The notes: generated by a model from the sequence alone, not told the origin. DNA of 64,000 nt from Treponema sp. UBA4307 (GCA_002394685.1 DGUP01000051.1:62001-126000), one strand, 5' to 3'. Numbered from the stretch's first letter, positions 37,274-46,555 are shown. Program-made: numbers and translations.

Positions 37274-37312
37274 AAACCGTCTGGTTTCTTTAGAAATCAG
37301 GCGGTTTTTTTT
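37274..37312 (+). terminator. Terminator of ppdK
   Basis: AAACCGTCTGGTTTCT pairs with AGAAATCAGGCGGTTT (G-U pairs tolerated), followed by a run of T. Confidence 0.85.
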
Positions 37313-37333
37313 ATGATATTTCAACAAATATAC

Positions 37334-37412
37334 AGGCAGCACAGCGCGGAAGGGTGGCTAAGCCAGTTGACGCGCAAGCGGCAACCGAGGGTGACCGAGC
37401 CCTGGAGGGCGG
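37334..37412. other. GC-rich island with short hairpins, identity unknown
   Basis: A block of roughly 80 bp much richer in G+C than its AT-rich surroundings, placed between the ppdK terminator and the next gene. It contains small self-complementary pieces: TGGCTAAGCCA (37353-37363 region) and GCCCTGGAGGGC (about 37399-37410). No tRNA cloverleaf, SRP or 6S pattern fits. It may be a dispersed repeat or RNA element; a frame runs through it but lacks start and coding character. Confidence 0.35.
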
Positions 37413-37539
37413 TATTTCAACAGCTGCGATCCATAAAATTTTCCACAAAAATCAAATTCACCCTAACAAATCATTATTTACGTGATATAATAAAAAATGT
37501 CGTTTTGGGACATCTAAAAAAGTTTAATACGAGGATACT

Positions 37540-39645
37540 TTGAAGACAGTTAATTTCGTCCTGGATCAGTCCAGCAAAATAAAACTTTATTTTCAGCTCT
37601 ATACAAAACTTTCTGAACAGATTCTTTCTGGCGAAATTCCAGCGGGAACAAAACTTCCTTCAGTCAGAACTTTGTCTACTCAATTGAATGTTTCACGGAA
37701 TACAGTTACAAAAGCCCTTGATGATTTGCAGAACGACGGTTTTATTGTTTCAAAAAATAAGTCGGGTTATTACGCTATTGTTCCTGATAAAAAGAATGTA
37801 CCCGTGAGAAACATGAATGGAGAGATTGAATTGGCAAACGATGAAAATGTTCCTGCAAAACCGGCTAAGGCTAAAGGTGCAGTTTTAACAGTTGATGATA
37901 TTCTGGCAAAGGCTTCAGAAGAAAATACTTCTTTTGTTTATGCACAGGATTCTTTTTCAGAAGTGGAAAACCTTATTTCCGAAACTGAAGAATCTTCTGG
38001 AGATAATTTTTCACCAGAAGCGCCCCTGCCAGCTGAAGATGAATCTTTGGAAGAAGCAAAGGCATTTGAAACTCCTGCAAACAAAAGTGATACTTCAATT
38101 ATCGAAAATGATGAAGATTCCTTTACGAATATAAATGATGTAGATGCTCAGAAGCATACAGATTTCAATGACCTTGAAACTCCTGAGACTTACGCCAGTA
38201 TTAATACAGCTGAAACTTCAGAGTCTTATGCGGATATAAATGAAGTGACTGCTGAAGTATCCAATGAAGATACAAGTGATGAATTCTCCGAAGAAGAGAC
38301 TTTTATACAAATTCATCCTGATTCTGACGAAAGCAAAATCGATAATCAGATTCCAGATTCTCAAACTGGTACACCGGATTTTATTGAAGATAGCACTTAC
38401 AAAGAAGAATTTGCACCCGTTAATGAGTCGCACTCTGATCCAGTTTCAGTTGATTCTTTCCAAGCTCTTTACGAAACAAATACTGCCTCCCAGGAAGAGG
38501 ATTTTATTCCAATCCACAACAACAATAGTGAGCAAATTTTCGAATGCGACTCTCTGGTAATTGAAGAACAGTTCTCTACACCTTTTTCGGATAATGTTTC
38601 TTCCATAGAAATGCTGCCAGGAGCAGATGATGATATTAGTGAAGCCCAGACCGAAAACTGCGAAGAAGAAGTCCAGGCTGACCAATCCGCCACACAGGAT
38701 TTTATTGAAGATAACAGTTACACCGTAGAAGATTTATCTTCTGCCAGTGGACCATCCCCTGAACCAGTTTCAGTGGAAGCTGATGATGTGGCTGAAGATT
38801 CCCTTGTCTCAGAAGAAAAAATTGAAGCTGAAGTTCAAGCTGAAGTTCTCCCACACGCTGTTTTAATTGAATCGGAGAATAATTTTGAAGATTCAGAAAA
38901 TCCTATTATAGAAACTTATCAGGCCATTGTTGCTTCAAGCGGTTTTGCGGATTTAGACGAAGCTGAAATCAATCTTGAATTTGAAATGTCAATGAAAGCT
39001 TCTTTCCTTTACAGAGAAATTTCTTCAAACCAGATTAATCTGATATTTGAAACAAATCTTTTTAATCTTATAAAGAAGCTTACCAGTTTACAAATTTTTA
39101 AGCAGTCTCTTAACAGTAGTCAGGAAGGGGAGGGACTGGAAAAACACGGTCTTCTCCACAAGGCAACAATTGCCCAGATAAACAGTAAATTGCAGCCAAT
39201 TGCCATTACCTGTGGTTTTGGTCTTTCAAGCAAACAGGATTCTAAAATCACCGCCGCTTTAAAGAAGAATAATTTTTACGTGGAAAATGTAGAATTTAAT
39301 CAGTTGTCAGCAGAATTATTAAATTCTCAGAAAGCCTCACTGCTTTTCATTAAAGATCAAAGTCAAATAAATGAAGAAATTCTTAACTGGGTTTCTGAAA
39401 ACGACAACCGTTATATTTTCTGTCTTGCAGAAGATACAATAAAAATCCCATCCTGCAAAATAATTTATTTATCATGTATGTCTGATTATACAGATAATAA
39501 AATCAATACAGGATGGGCTCTTGTTCCTGAAGAAATTCTTAATATTTACACAAAGAAATTTTCTCAGGAAGATGCGGGAATTTCTTTAATTGATAAGTGC
39601 TTCTGTTCTAAATTCATTTCAGATCTTTCAGCACAAAATCACTAA
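37540..39645 (+). CDS. GntR-type winged-helix regulator with long acidic repeat region
   Basis: Residues 8-75 are a GntR DNA-binding domain (YFQLYTKLSEQILSGEIPAG, TKLPSVRTLSTQLNVSRNTV, DDLQNDGFIVSKNKSGYY). Residues ~95-440 are extremely Glu/Asp/Ser-rich and low-complexity, with internal duplication (DFIEDSTY...DPVSVD and DFIEDNSY...EPVSVE, 107 residues apart; 17 identical bases at 38376 and 38697). Residues ~455-701 form a globular C-terminal part (ITCGFGLSSKQDSKITAALKKNNFYVENVEF, ASLLFIKDQSQI). That part recalls the small aminotransferase-like domain of MocR proteins but lacks a PLP lysine motif I can see. TTG start with GAGG upstream. No intact effector domain is recognised, so the role is open. 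Confidence 0.75.
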   Translation: MKTVNFVLDQSSKIKLYFQLYTKLSEQILSGEIPAGTKLPSVRTLSTQLNVSRNTVTKALDDLQNDGFIVSKNKSGYYAIVPDKKNVPVRNMNGEIELANDENVPAKPAKAKGAVLTVDDILAKASEENTSFVYAQDSFSEVENLISETEESSGDNFSPEAPLPAEDESLEEAKAFETPANKSDTSIIENDEDSFTNINDVDAQKHTDFNDLETPETYASINTAETSESYADINEVTAEVSNEDTSDEFSEEETFIQIHPDSDESKIDNQIPDSQTGTPDFIEDSTYKEEFAPVNESHSDPVSVDSFQALYETNTASQEEDFIPIHNNNSEQIFECDSLVIEEQFSTPFSDNVSSIEMLPGADDDISEAQTENCEEEVQADQSATQDFIEDNSYTVEDLSSASGPSPEPVSVEADDVAEDSLVSEEKIEAEVQAEVLPHAVLIESENNFEDSENPIIETYQAIVASSGFADLDEAEINLEFEMSMKASFLYREISSNQINLIFETNLFNLIKKLTSLQIFKQSLNSSQEGEGLEKHGLLHKATIAQINSKLQPIAITCGFGLSSKQDSKITAALKKNNFYVENVEFNQLSAELLNSQKASLLFIKDQSQINEEILNWVSENDNRYIFCLAEDTIKIPSCKIIYLSCMSDYTDNKINTGWALVPEEILNIYTKKFSQEDAGISLIDKCFCSKFISDLSAQNH

Positions 39646-39655
39646 ATCTAGATTA

Positions 39656-40567
39656 TCAGTATAAAGTTTCTCCCAAAAGTCTGGCGGCTAAACTTACTGC
39701 CATCATTGCTGTTGAATTACGGTTATCAAGAATAGGATTTACTTCCACAATTTCCATAGATTTAACCATATTCAGGGCAGCCATCTCTTCCATAAGAATA
39801 AGTCCTTCACGATAAACAAGACCACCTGGAACCGGCACACCTGTACCTGGAGCAATTGAAGGATCAAAGGCATCCATATCAAAACTTATGTGCACAACAT
39901 CAACTCTGGTTTTAAAGAAAAGTTTTACCTTTTTTATTACTTCATCAAATCCCATTCTATCAATATCACTTACGGTAAAAACTGTAACACCGGCTTCATG
40001 CATAAGTTTTTTTTCACCAACATCCAGGTCACGGCATCCTACGTAGCAAATATTTTCAGGATTTACTTTTCTTTCTGCTTCATAAATGTTACACAATTCC
40101 GGCAAACCATATCCTGCACTTGCAGCAAGACACTGTCCATGAATATTTCCAGAACCTGTTGTTTCTGTAGTGTTAAAATCTCCGTGGGCATCAACATAAA
40201 GAACTCCCAGTCTGAGATTCTGTTTTTTACACCAGGCATGCATTCCGGCAAGAGACCCCATTACAATTGAATGGTCTCCACCCAGCATTAAAGGGAACTC
40301 ACCATTATTCAAAATTTCTTCTACACGTCCAGCCATTTCAGTACAAGACTCAACAATAGGCTGCAGATATTTTGCTTTTGGATTATTACCAGGTTCAACA
40401 TATTCCTGAGGAATTGTCTTAATAACATCCTGATCCTTATTAACAGTGTGTCCAATTTCTTCCAGTTTAGCCCTTAAACCGGCAAGACGAATTGCGGAAG
40501 GTCCCATATCAGAACCGTGGCGCTTTCCACCATAATCAAGTGGAACTTCAAGTACATGTACTTTCAT
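39656..40567 (-). CDS. Arginase (ureohydrolase)
   Basis: Mn-dependent hydrolysis of arginine to ornithine and urea; agmatinase is the alternative within the family. Metal-binding motifs are complete: GGDHSIVMGSLAG, DAHGDFNTTETTGSGNIHG and SFDMDAFDPSIAPGTGVPVPGG. The N-terminus LEVPLDYGGKRHGSDMGPSAIRLAGL is typical of RocF-like arginases. Length 303 aa. ATG at 40567 is chosen because GGAG lies 6 nt before it; ATG 40579 is upstream of that site. Transcribed with the UDG-like and hrpB genes upstream on the same strand, 15 bp after the UDG-like gene. Convergent with the GntR-type gene (10 bp). Confidence 0.9.
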   Translation of the reverse strand: MKVHVLEVPLDYGGKRHGSDMGPSAIRLAGLRAKLEEIGHTVNKDQDVIKTIPQEYVEPGNNPKAKYLQPIVESCTEMAGRVEEILNNGEFPLMLGGDHSIVMGSLAGMHAWCKKQNLRLGVLYVDAHGDFNTTETTGSGNIHGQCLAASAGYGLPELCNIYEAERKVNPENICYVGCRDLDVGEKKLMHEAGVTVFTVSDIDRMGFDEVIKKVKLFFKTRVDVVHISFDMDAFDPSIAPGTGVPVPGGLVYREGLILMEEMAALNMVKSMEIVEVNPILDNRNSTAMMAVSLAARLLGETLY

Positions 40568-40582
40568 TTTATTCTCCATCTA

Positions 40583-41365
40583 TCAAATACAATTCTTATC
40601 AAAAATTTCGTTTCTATGCAAATGTCCAAGATTTTCAATAGACTGCATTAAAGACAAATTTTCATTTGAATTTCTGTAGGATTTTAAATCAATTAAAAAT
40701 CTGTTCATTGAAAAATGTTGAAACACAAACACTTTATCCCAGCACTGGGGAGCATTTTTTTCGTAAAAGGATTTAAGTTCATCCCTGTAATTTACAAACA
40801 AACCTTTTCCTTTTAATTCATTGTAGCCCACCATCCATAACTGAGGCTTAAAAGAATTTTCTTCACAATTTTCAACTAAATTTTTATGAAGCTCTCCAGT
40901 AATTTGCGCCATTTTAATCTGCGCAGAAAGAAGGATTTCCCTGATTTCTTTACTTCCATTTTTTTCAAGATATTTCAGATGTTTAGTTTTTGCAGTGTGA
41001 AGAGGGGTTTTATTTGTAATGATTACATTTTTTCTAAAATCAATTTCCAGTTCCGGATTTCGTCTGAAAAATCCTTCTGCAATTCTTCCACTTTGTCCTA
41101 CAAGATACTTTTGATTTTTATTTAATTGTTCTTCTTTTCCAGGATTATCACCAATCACAATAAGCTTTATCTCATCAGATTCAGTAAAAGAGTCATAAGA
41201 AGTATTGTAAACAACAGCATTCTCAAGAGGATAATCCGGCGTGTCTGTTTTACAGGATTCTTTTTGCAATAAAAAAAGTTCTTCTGAAAATTTGTTAATG
41301 GATGAGCACAATTTTTTTATTTCACTTTTATAATTGCAAAATGCATCCCATTGTTTTTTATTCAT
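40583..41365 (-). CDS. Uracil-DNA-glycosylase-superfamily protein
   Basis: 260 aa. Motif I of the superfamily is in IKLIVIGDNPGKEEQLNKNQ then YLVGQSGRIAEGFF, the glycosylase/UDG-like G-x-x-PG-x-E...G-x-x-G pattern; the following VIITNKTPLHTAK is the usual strand-turn region. Motif II, normally HPS, appears to be the divergent FQHFSMNRF. True uracil excision is therefore uncertain; it may act on other bases or be structural. The ATG directly abuts the hrpB stop codon (TAAATG), with the GAGGAG of the hrpB end serving as Shine-Dalgarno, so the two are translationally coupled. Confidence 0.7.
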   Translation of the reverse strand: MNKKQWDAFCNYKSEIKKLCSSINKFSEELFLLQKESCKTDTPDYPLENAVVYNTSYDSFTESDEIKLIVIGDNPGKEEQLNKNQKYLVGQSGRIAEGFFRRNPELEIDFRKNVIITNKTPLHTAKTKHLKYLEKNGSKEIREILLSAQIKMAQITGELHKNLVENCEENSFKPQLWMVGYNELKGKGLFVNYRDELKSFYEKNAPQCWDKVFVFQHFSMNRFLIDLKSYRNSNENLSLMQSIENLGHLHRNEIFDKNCI

Positions 41366-43864
41366 TTAATTCTCCTCTTCGGCAATTCTATAATCCCAGT
41401 TGTGTTTAGGATAACGTCCCTTCATTTCTGAACAAATTTCAGGCCATGTTGTTTTCCAGAAGTTCGACAGATCTGATGTTATTTGCAAAGGTCTGCGGGC
41501 CGGTGATAAAAGTTTCAGCACCACTGGACATCCTAAAACTTCAGGTGTTTCAAAGCAACCAAAGATTTTTTGTATTATAACTTCAGCTGCAGGAATTATC
41601 TGATTATTTTGTTTTTCATACAAAATTTTTAATTTAAATTTATTTGGCAGAATTATTGTTTCCGGCACCTCTTTATCAATCCGGTTTCCATCAAAATACC
41701 AGTAGAGGGCATCATAAACATTTTTTTCTGTAATCTGAATTTTATTATTTTTATCAGCAGGACAAAATGGAAAAATCCAATCTTCTATATTATTTTTTGA
41801 CGATTCAAATTTTTCTTTTAAATTGTCATCACCTTTTGAATTTAGATAAAAATTAATTCGATTAATAAAACTTTTTGACTTTTCACTGAGGGGAAGGGCA
41901 GAGAGGCCTTCTTCCTTCACAAGATTTTTCCATGCTTCCAGGTAATCTTTTTCTTCCACAGGAAGTTTTGTTTCATTAAGAATTATTTTTCCAAAAACTA
42001 AACGCTTTATTTTAGTAATTGACTTCTTATTTTTATCAAAAAGTATGTCCGTTTTTTCACAACTTTTAGATTGAATGTATTTTTCAGCAATTGTTTTTTC
42101 AATTTCACGGAAACTATAAATCATTCCAATATCTGTACCTGCATTCACATTGACTGCTACAATATATTCAGAATTTGTTATTTTATCTGTACCCATTCTG
42201 GCTAGTTTTCCAGAATAAAATTGATAATACACTTCTTCTTTGTTTGCTTCTTTTTTGTATACAATTCTTTTTCCCAGTCTATCAGGAAATCCTGCCAAAA
42301 GTGCATAATCTGTGGAAAACTCTGTTGAATTTAAGTTAAATTGCTTGGAAAACTTGTGAATTTTCTGTGCATTCTGTACCCTAAAAAGCAGATTCTGAAG
42401 GGATTTTCGCTTATCATAATCTGTATCCGTCAATTCACATTCAATATCGTTGGCAAAAGTTGTGGATAACTCCATTTTTTCATATGGAATTCCGCTTAAA
42501 GCAATACATGCCGTACGAATATTTACACCACAGGACAAAACTGCTTTTCCTGTTTCAGTTATCTTTTTTTCTTTATCCATACAACCAAGCAGTTTCAAAA
42601 GTTCTTCTGCTGCTTGACAACTACTTTCTGAAGGAAGATCCAGCCACCTGAGGGATTTTAAATCACTAACGCCCCATTCAGCGCATTCAAGAAGTACAGA
42701 GCTTAAATCAGAACGAAGTATTTCTGGAACATTTTCTTTCAAGAGTTTTTCAGATGAAGACCACAAACGAATACATTTTCCTTTCTGAAGACGTCCGGCT
42801 CTACCAGCCCTTTGTTCCGCATTAAATTCAGATTCGTTTCTAGTAACAAGGTATTCCATTCCATTATTCTGATTATACATATTGTAACGGGCCAAACCAG
42901 TGTCCACTACAACCGTTATTCCTGGAATGGTGACAGATGTTTCCGCAATTGCAGATGATAAAATAATTCTTCTTTTCGAATCTGTACCCTTGTTAAAAAC
43001 TTTTTTCTGTTCATCAAAAGGTACAGAACTATGAAGAATCAGAATTTCTTCATTCAAATTATATTCTTCAAGAATATTCTGTACCCTTCTTATTTCTTTA
43101 ATTCCCGGAAGAAAAACCAGAATATCCCCTGAACTGTACCCATCATTTTCTGAAATTAGATTTAAAATTATTTTTTCAACTGTTTCTTTTGGATGATATT
43201 CAATTTCAACTGGATAATTCTTTCCTTCAACAAAATAAAATGGCACTGCTGATTTACAATCTGTCACCATCAAATCTGTACCCATGGAAACAGAATTTGG
43301 ATATTCTTCTGCATTATCTGACAAATATGCAATTAATTTCTTTGAATTTATAGTTGCAGACATGATAATCACGTACAAATCATCCCGCAATTCCATCACT
43401 TCACGAAGAAATGCAAGGGATAAATCTGTATATAAAGAGCGTTCGTGAAATTCATCAAGAACAACAACTGAAACGCCTTCAAGTTCCGGGTTATTCTGAA
43501 GTTTGCGGATAAAAAGGGCTTCTGTCATAACTGTAAATCTGGTTTCTTTAGAAATCATGGAATCTAAATGAACCTGATATCCACAAGTTTTTCCACACGG
43601 CTCATCCAGAAGGGTAGAAACACGGTGAGCAATATTCATAGCAGCAATTCGACGAGGCTCAATCATATAAATTGACTGAGTAAAGTTTTTCAAAAGTGCC
43701 AGCGGTATTCCTGTAGATTTTCCTGCCGCAGTCTCTGCATTTAATACCAGAAACCTACTTTTAGAATTTTTGAGCGTTTCACAAATATCATCCAGATGAC
43801 TATAAATCGGGAGCTCTTTAATTTTTTCGTAATTGATTGCCAATTCTTTTTTCTGATTATCCAT
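41366..43864 (-). CDS. hrpB: ATP-dependent DEAH-box RNA helicase HrpB
   Basis: DEAH helicase. Walker A is AETAAGKST (K49), the DExH box is DEFHERS (137-143), motif III is SATINSKKLIAYL. The C-terminal RecA domain has the QRAGRAGRLQKGKCIRLW motif, where HrpB substrates differ from HrpA. The helicase-associated and HrpB C-terminal region extends to residue 832 (FETPEVLGCPVVLKLLSPARRPLQITSDLSNFWKTTWPEI), a typical HrpB end. Length normal. A terminator for the preceding PPIase gene lies just upstream, and I see no Shine-Dalgarno. Function in most bacteria is poorly known. Confidence 0.93.
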   Translation of the reverse strand: MDNQKKELAINYEKIKELPIYSHLDDICETLKNSKSRFLVLNAETAAGKSTGIPLALLKNFTQSIYMIEPRRIAAMNIAHRVSTLLDEPCGKTCGYQVHLDSMISKETRFTVMTEALFIRKLQNNPELEGVSVVVLDEFHERSLYTDLSLAFLREVMELRDDLYVIIMSATINSKKLIAYLSDNAEEYPNSVSMGTDLMVTDCKSAVPFYFVEGKNYPVEIEYHPKETVEKIILNLISENDGYSSGDILVFLPGIKEIRRVQNILEEYNLNEEILILHSSVPFDEQKKVFNKGTDSKRRIILSSAIAETSVTIPGITVVVDTGLARYNMYNQNNGMEYLVTRNESEFNAEQRAGRAGRLQKGKCIRLWSSSEKLLKENVPEILRSDLSSVLLECAEWGVSDLKSLRWLDLPSESSCQAAEELLKLLGCMDKEKKITETGKAVLSCGVNIRTACIALSGIPYEKMELSTTFANDIECELTDTDYDKRKSLQNLLFRVQNAQKIHKFSKQFNLNSTEFSTDYALLAGFPDRLGKRIVYKKEANKEEVYYQFYSGKLARMGTDKITNSEYIVAVNVNAGTDIGMIYSFREIEKTIAEKYIQSKSCEKTDILFDKNKKSITKIKRLVFGKIILNETKLPVEEKDYLEAWKNLVKEEGLSALPLSEKSKSFINRINFYLNSKGDDNLKEKFESSKNNIEDWIFPFCPADKNNKIQITEKNVYDALYWYFDGNRIDKEVPETIILPNKFKLKILYEKQNNQIIPAAEVIIQKIFGCFETPEVLGCPVVLKLLSPARRPLQITSDLSNFWKTTWPEICSEMKGRYPKHNWDYRIAEEEN

Positions 43865-43883
43865 TGATTTTTTGCAAAAAAAA

Positions 43884-43908
43884 GGTCACTGAAAAAAAAT
43901 CAGTGACC
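43884..43908 (-). terminator. Terminator after the PPIase gene
   Basis: GGTCACTGA pairs exactly with TCAGTGACC; on the minus strand it is followed by a run of seven T. It lies 22 bp after the PPIase stop and just upstream of hrpB. Confidence 0.85.
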
Positions 43909-43930
43909 CTGTATTTTAATAAGTTTGTAT

Positions 43931-44989
43931 TTATTCAGCGCTCAACAGTTCAATATCGAATGCGATGAAAGCACCGCCTTCAATACCAGCCTGTGGAATA
44001 CCAGAATCACCGTATGCATAATCAGATGGAATTACGATTGTACGCTTTTCACCAACTTTCATATCCTGAACCATAATATCATAGCCAGGTATCATCTGAC
44101 CACCATCAGTAATAAACTCAAGAGGACCACGACCAGCTGATTCATCAAAAAGCATACCGTTAACAAGATATCCCTTGTATTCAGTAGCTACATTTTTTCC
44201 ACCGCCGCACTTTGGACCTGTACCTTCCTTTGTAATTTTGTAATAAATACCATGTTCATCTTTTTCAAAACCAGGGAAGTTTTTTTCTACTTCAGCAATA
44301 CGAGCTTTAGCAGCAGCTTCTTTCTTTTCTACAATTGCATTCTTTGCACCAGGAAGCAGCTTGTCAAAATCAGCCTGTGTTGCAGTGAAAGCCTTTGCTT
44401 CATCACCAAGACGGTAAATCTTTACGCTTTTAATAACATCATTCTGCTTAATCTTGTTTACAACTTTCTGGCTGTCAGAATCAACAACTGCACCAAAAAT
44501 TGTATGCTTTCCATTTAACCAGTCTGTAGGGATGATTGTAATGAAGAACTGACTTCCGTTTGTTCCCATTCCATCAGGACCAGAACCTGCATTTGCCATA
44601 GCAAGATAACCAGGCTTATTAAAAGTATATTTATCAACAATTTCATCAGGGAACTTGTAACCTGGACCACCTGTACCATTACCTTTTGGATCTCCACCCT
44701 GAATCATAAAATCCTGACTGTCACCATTTGCTCTTGAAATTACACGATGAAACTTTAATCCATCATAAAAATGCTTTCCATTAGCTGCATTAAGTGTACC
44801 TTCAGCAAGTCCAACAAAATTTGTTACTGTAAGAGGACAATCCTTGTAATACAATTCAAGAACAATTTCTCCTCTGCTAGTTTCCATTACGGCAAAAAGG
44901 CCTTCTTTTCCCTCAAGTGATTTAGGCATACATCCTCCAAAAGATAACAAAACGGCTCCAAAAAGAAGCGCTGTTAAAAATTTTTTCAT
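43931..44989 (-). CDS. Dual-family peptidyl-prolyl isomerase (cyclophilin + FKBP fusion), lipoprotein-like
   Basis: Catalyses cis-trans proline isomerisation, probably in the periplasm. The N-terminus KKFLTALLFGAVLLSFGGC is a signal with relaxed lipobox. Residues 25-190 are a cyclophilin: LYYKDCPLTVTNFVGLAEGTL, FHRVISRANG, DFMIQGGDPKGNGTGGPGYKF, NGSQFFITIIPTDWLNGKHTIFG. After a ~55-residue charged helix, residues 255-352 form an FKBP domain: YKITKEGTGPKCGGG, VATEYKGYLVNGMLFDES, MIPGYDIMVQDMKVGEKRTIVIP, then DYAYGDSGIPQAGI. Two PPIase families in one chain are unusual; such fusions are reported from Treponema. GAGG precedes the ATG. Confidence 0.92.
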   Translation of the reverse strand: MKKFLTALLFGAVLLSFGGCMPKSLEGKEGLFAVMETSRGEIVLELYYKDCPLTVTNFVGLAEGTLNAANGKHFYDGLKFHRVISRANGDSQDFMIQGGDPKGNGTGGPGYKFPDEIVDKYTFNKPGYLAMANAGSGPDGMGTNGSQFFITIIPTDWLNGKHTIFGAVVDSDSQKVVNKIKQNDVIKSVKIYRLGDEAKAFTATQADFDKLLPGAKNAIVEKKEAAAKARIAEVEKNFPGFEKDEHGIYYKITKEGTGPKCGGGKNVATEYKGYLVNGMLFDESAGRGPLEFITDGGQMIPGYDIMVQDMKVGEKRTIVIPSDYAYGDSGIPQAGIEGGAFIAFDIELLSAE

Positions 44990-45011
44990 ATTTGTTTACC
45001 TCGTTTATTAA

Positions 45012-45797
45012 TTAAAACTGACTTTTATACCAGGTATACAAAGCCTCAACTCTTGCACCAATTGATTTATTCATTCTGGTCTCAAGAATACCAAGTTTAG
45101 GGAAATCAGCGCGTCCTGCAAGATAAACAACCAGTTCATCTCCACAGTCAATAACAACCATATTCATTTTAAGATTGTTTTTATCAACGCACTTTATGAT
45201 TCCCTTGTAAATGTCTTCAATGTTGTCAAAACTGGCGCTTATTTCATCTGCGGTCTGTCTGTAATCAACACGATAATACAAATTACCAAGTCCCTTATCT
45301 TTCAAATAACAATAAATGGTCTTTCCATTTGCATTTCCGTAAATATCATCTGATACAGCGGTGTAATCTGATGAATTTTTCACAGTATATGCATCTTTGT
45401 AAAGGGTTTCCCACTTTTTGTCAGAATTTGAGTAATACTGTATTCCCTTCATTGTACTAATGGAACGAAGAACTCGTGAAGAATAATTGATATCTGCAGT
45501 AACGTTTGCCTTTTTAACAAGGTCTTTTTTATTCAGCAAATAAAGATACTCAATCACATAAACCGGATTTTCACCCTTATTCCAGCTACCTGGAATCTGT
45601 TTTGACAGGGGTGAATCTGGAACCAGGGAAAGCTTATAATTCTCTTTTCCATACTGATATGTGCTGATATAAGTATTTTTCTTCAGAATTTCATAATTTT
45701 TTTCGCCGACAACATCCTTTGCATCTAAAGCAAAAGATGAAAGGGCAGAAATAAACAAAAAACCAGAAATTACAGCAGTTTTGACAAATCTCTTCAT
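45012..45797 (-). CDS. Secreted protein of unknown function (possibly DUF6675-like)
   Basis: 261 aa. The signal peptide KRFVKTAVISGFLFISALSSFA is followed by mature residues starting LDAKDVVGEKNYEILKKNTYISTYQYGKENYKLSLVPDSPL. The mature part mixes helices and strands with no catalytic motif I know. The pattern (NYSSRVLRSISTMKGIQYYS, YYRVDYRQTADEISASFDNIEDIYKGIIK) recalls a spirochaete-restricted family (DUF6675, from memory and uncertain). AGAAGG precedes the ATG. It lies between jag and the PPIase gene, 22 bp before the PPIase and 23 bp after jag, so it may ride on the rpmH-yidC-jag transcript. Confidence 0.65.
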   Translation of the reverse strand: MKRFVKTAVISGFLFISALSSFALDAKDVVGEKNYEILKKNTYISTYQYGKENYKLSLVPDSPLSKQIPGSWNKGENPVYVIEYLYLLNKKDLVKKANVTADINYSSRVLRSISTMKGIQYYSNSDKKWETLYKDAYTVKNSSDYTAVSDDIYGNANGKTIYCYLKDKGLGNLYYRVDYRQTADEISASFDNIEDIYKGIIKCVDKNNLKMNMVVIDCGDELVVYLAGRADFPKLGILETRMNKSIGARVEALYTWYKSQF

Positions 45798-45820
45798 AAA
45801 ATACCTTCTAAACAGTGAAA

Positions 45821-46528
45821 TTAGCGTACTCCTTTGTAGATTACGCGTACCTGTTTATATAAACCATCTCCCTCGGATTTGGTTTCAACATCTGGTATAT
45901 CATTTAAAGTTGTATGAATAAGTCTTCTTTCAAAAGGATTCATTGGTTCAAGAAGGATTGAAGATCTCTTCTGGCGAACTTTATCTGCTGTTACGTAAGC
46001 AAGGCGAACCAGGCTTTCTTCACGGCGGATTCTGTAATTTTCACTGTCCAGAATAATTCTTACGTCTTCACGACCAAGATGTCCTGCGTAAACATTTACA
46101 AGTAACTGAAGTGCATCAAGATTCTTTCCCTTTCTTCCAATAAGAATTGAAGAACTTGAACTTGTAATCTTAATGCCGATTTTCTTTTCTTCACGGAACA
46201 TTACTTCAGCTGTAATTTCGTAACCCATTTTGTTAACAATCTGATTAACAAATTCAATGATTTTCTGCTCAAATTCGTCCTGAGGAAGAGGATTTGCAAT
46301 CATTGATGAGTTTTTTATTGATTTTGAATCATTTACACTGTAATCAGATTCAGATGATTCATTTGTATCAAGAGTATGAACTCTAATCTTTACATAACCT
46401 CTCTTAAAAAGAGATTTCTTCTGTGTTTCAAGGATTTCTACATCGAACTTATCTTTTTCAAGTCCCAGTTCTGCTGCAGCTTTTTCAATAGCTTCTTTTT
46501 CAGTTTCAGCTTCAAATTCGTATGTCAT
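45821..46528 (-). CDS. jag: Jag / KhpB RNA-binding protein
   Basis: RNA-binding partner of KhpA in cell elongation control. The Jag-N domain comes first (YEFEAETEKEAIEKAAAELGL), then an acidic linker, a KH domain with the GxxG loop (SSILIGRKGKNLDALQLLVN), and an R3H domain (NPFERRLIHTTLNDIPDVET). Length 235 aa is typical. TAGGAG precedes the ATG. It lies 27 bp after yidC, the standard neighbour. Confidence 0.93.
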   Translation of the reverse strand: MTYEFEAETEKEAIEKAAAELGLEKDKFDVEILETQKKSLFKRGYVKIRVHTLDTNESSESDYSVNDSKSIKNSSMIANPLPQDEFEQKIIEFVNQIVNKMGYEITAEVMFREEKKIGIKITSSSSSILIGRKGKNLDALQLLVNVYAGHLGREDVRIILDSENYRIRREESLVRLAYVTADKVRQKRSSILLEPMNPFERRLIHTTLNDIPDVETKSEGDGLYKQVRVIYKGVR

Positions 46529-46555
46529 ATTTTCACTCCTAAATATTCGAATTAA

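Noticed and set aside
37265..37543. 92-codon plus-strand ORF through the GC-rich island
   Set aside because: It begins inside the ppdK terminator, crosses the GC island and the next promoter, and has no coding character. The island itself is kept as a feature.
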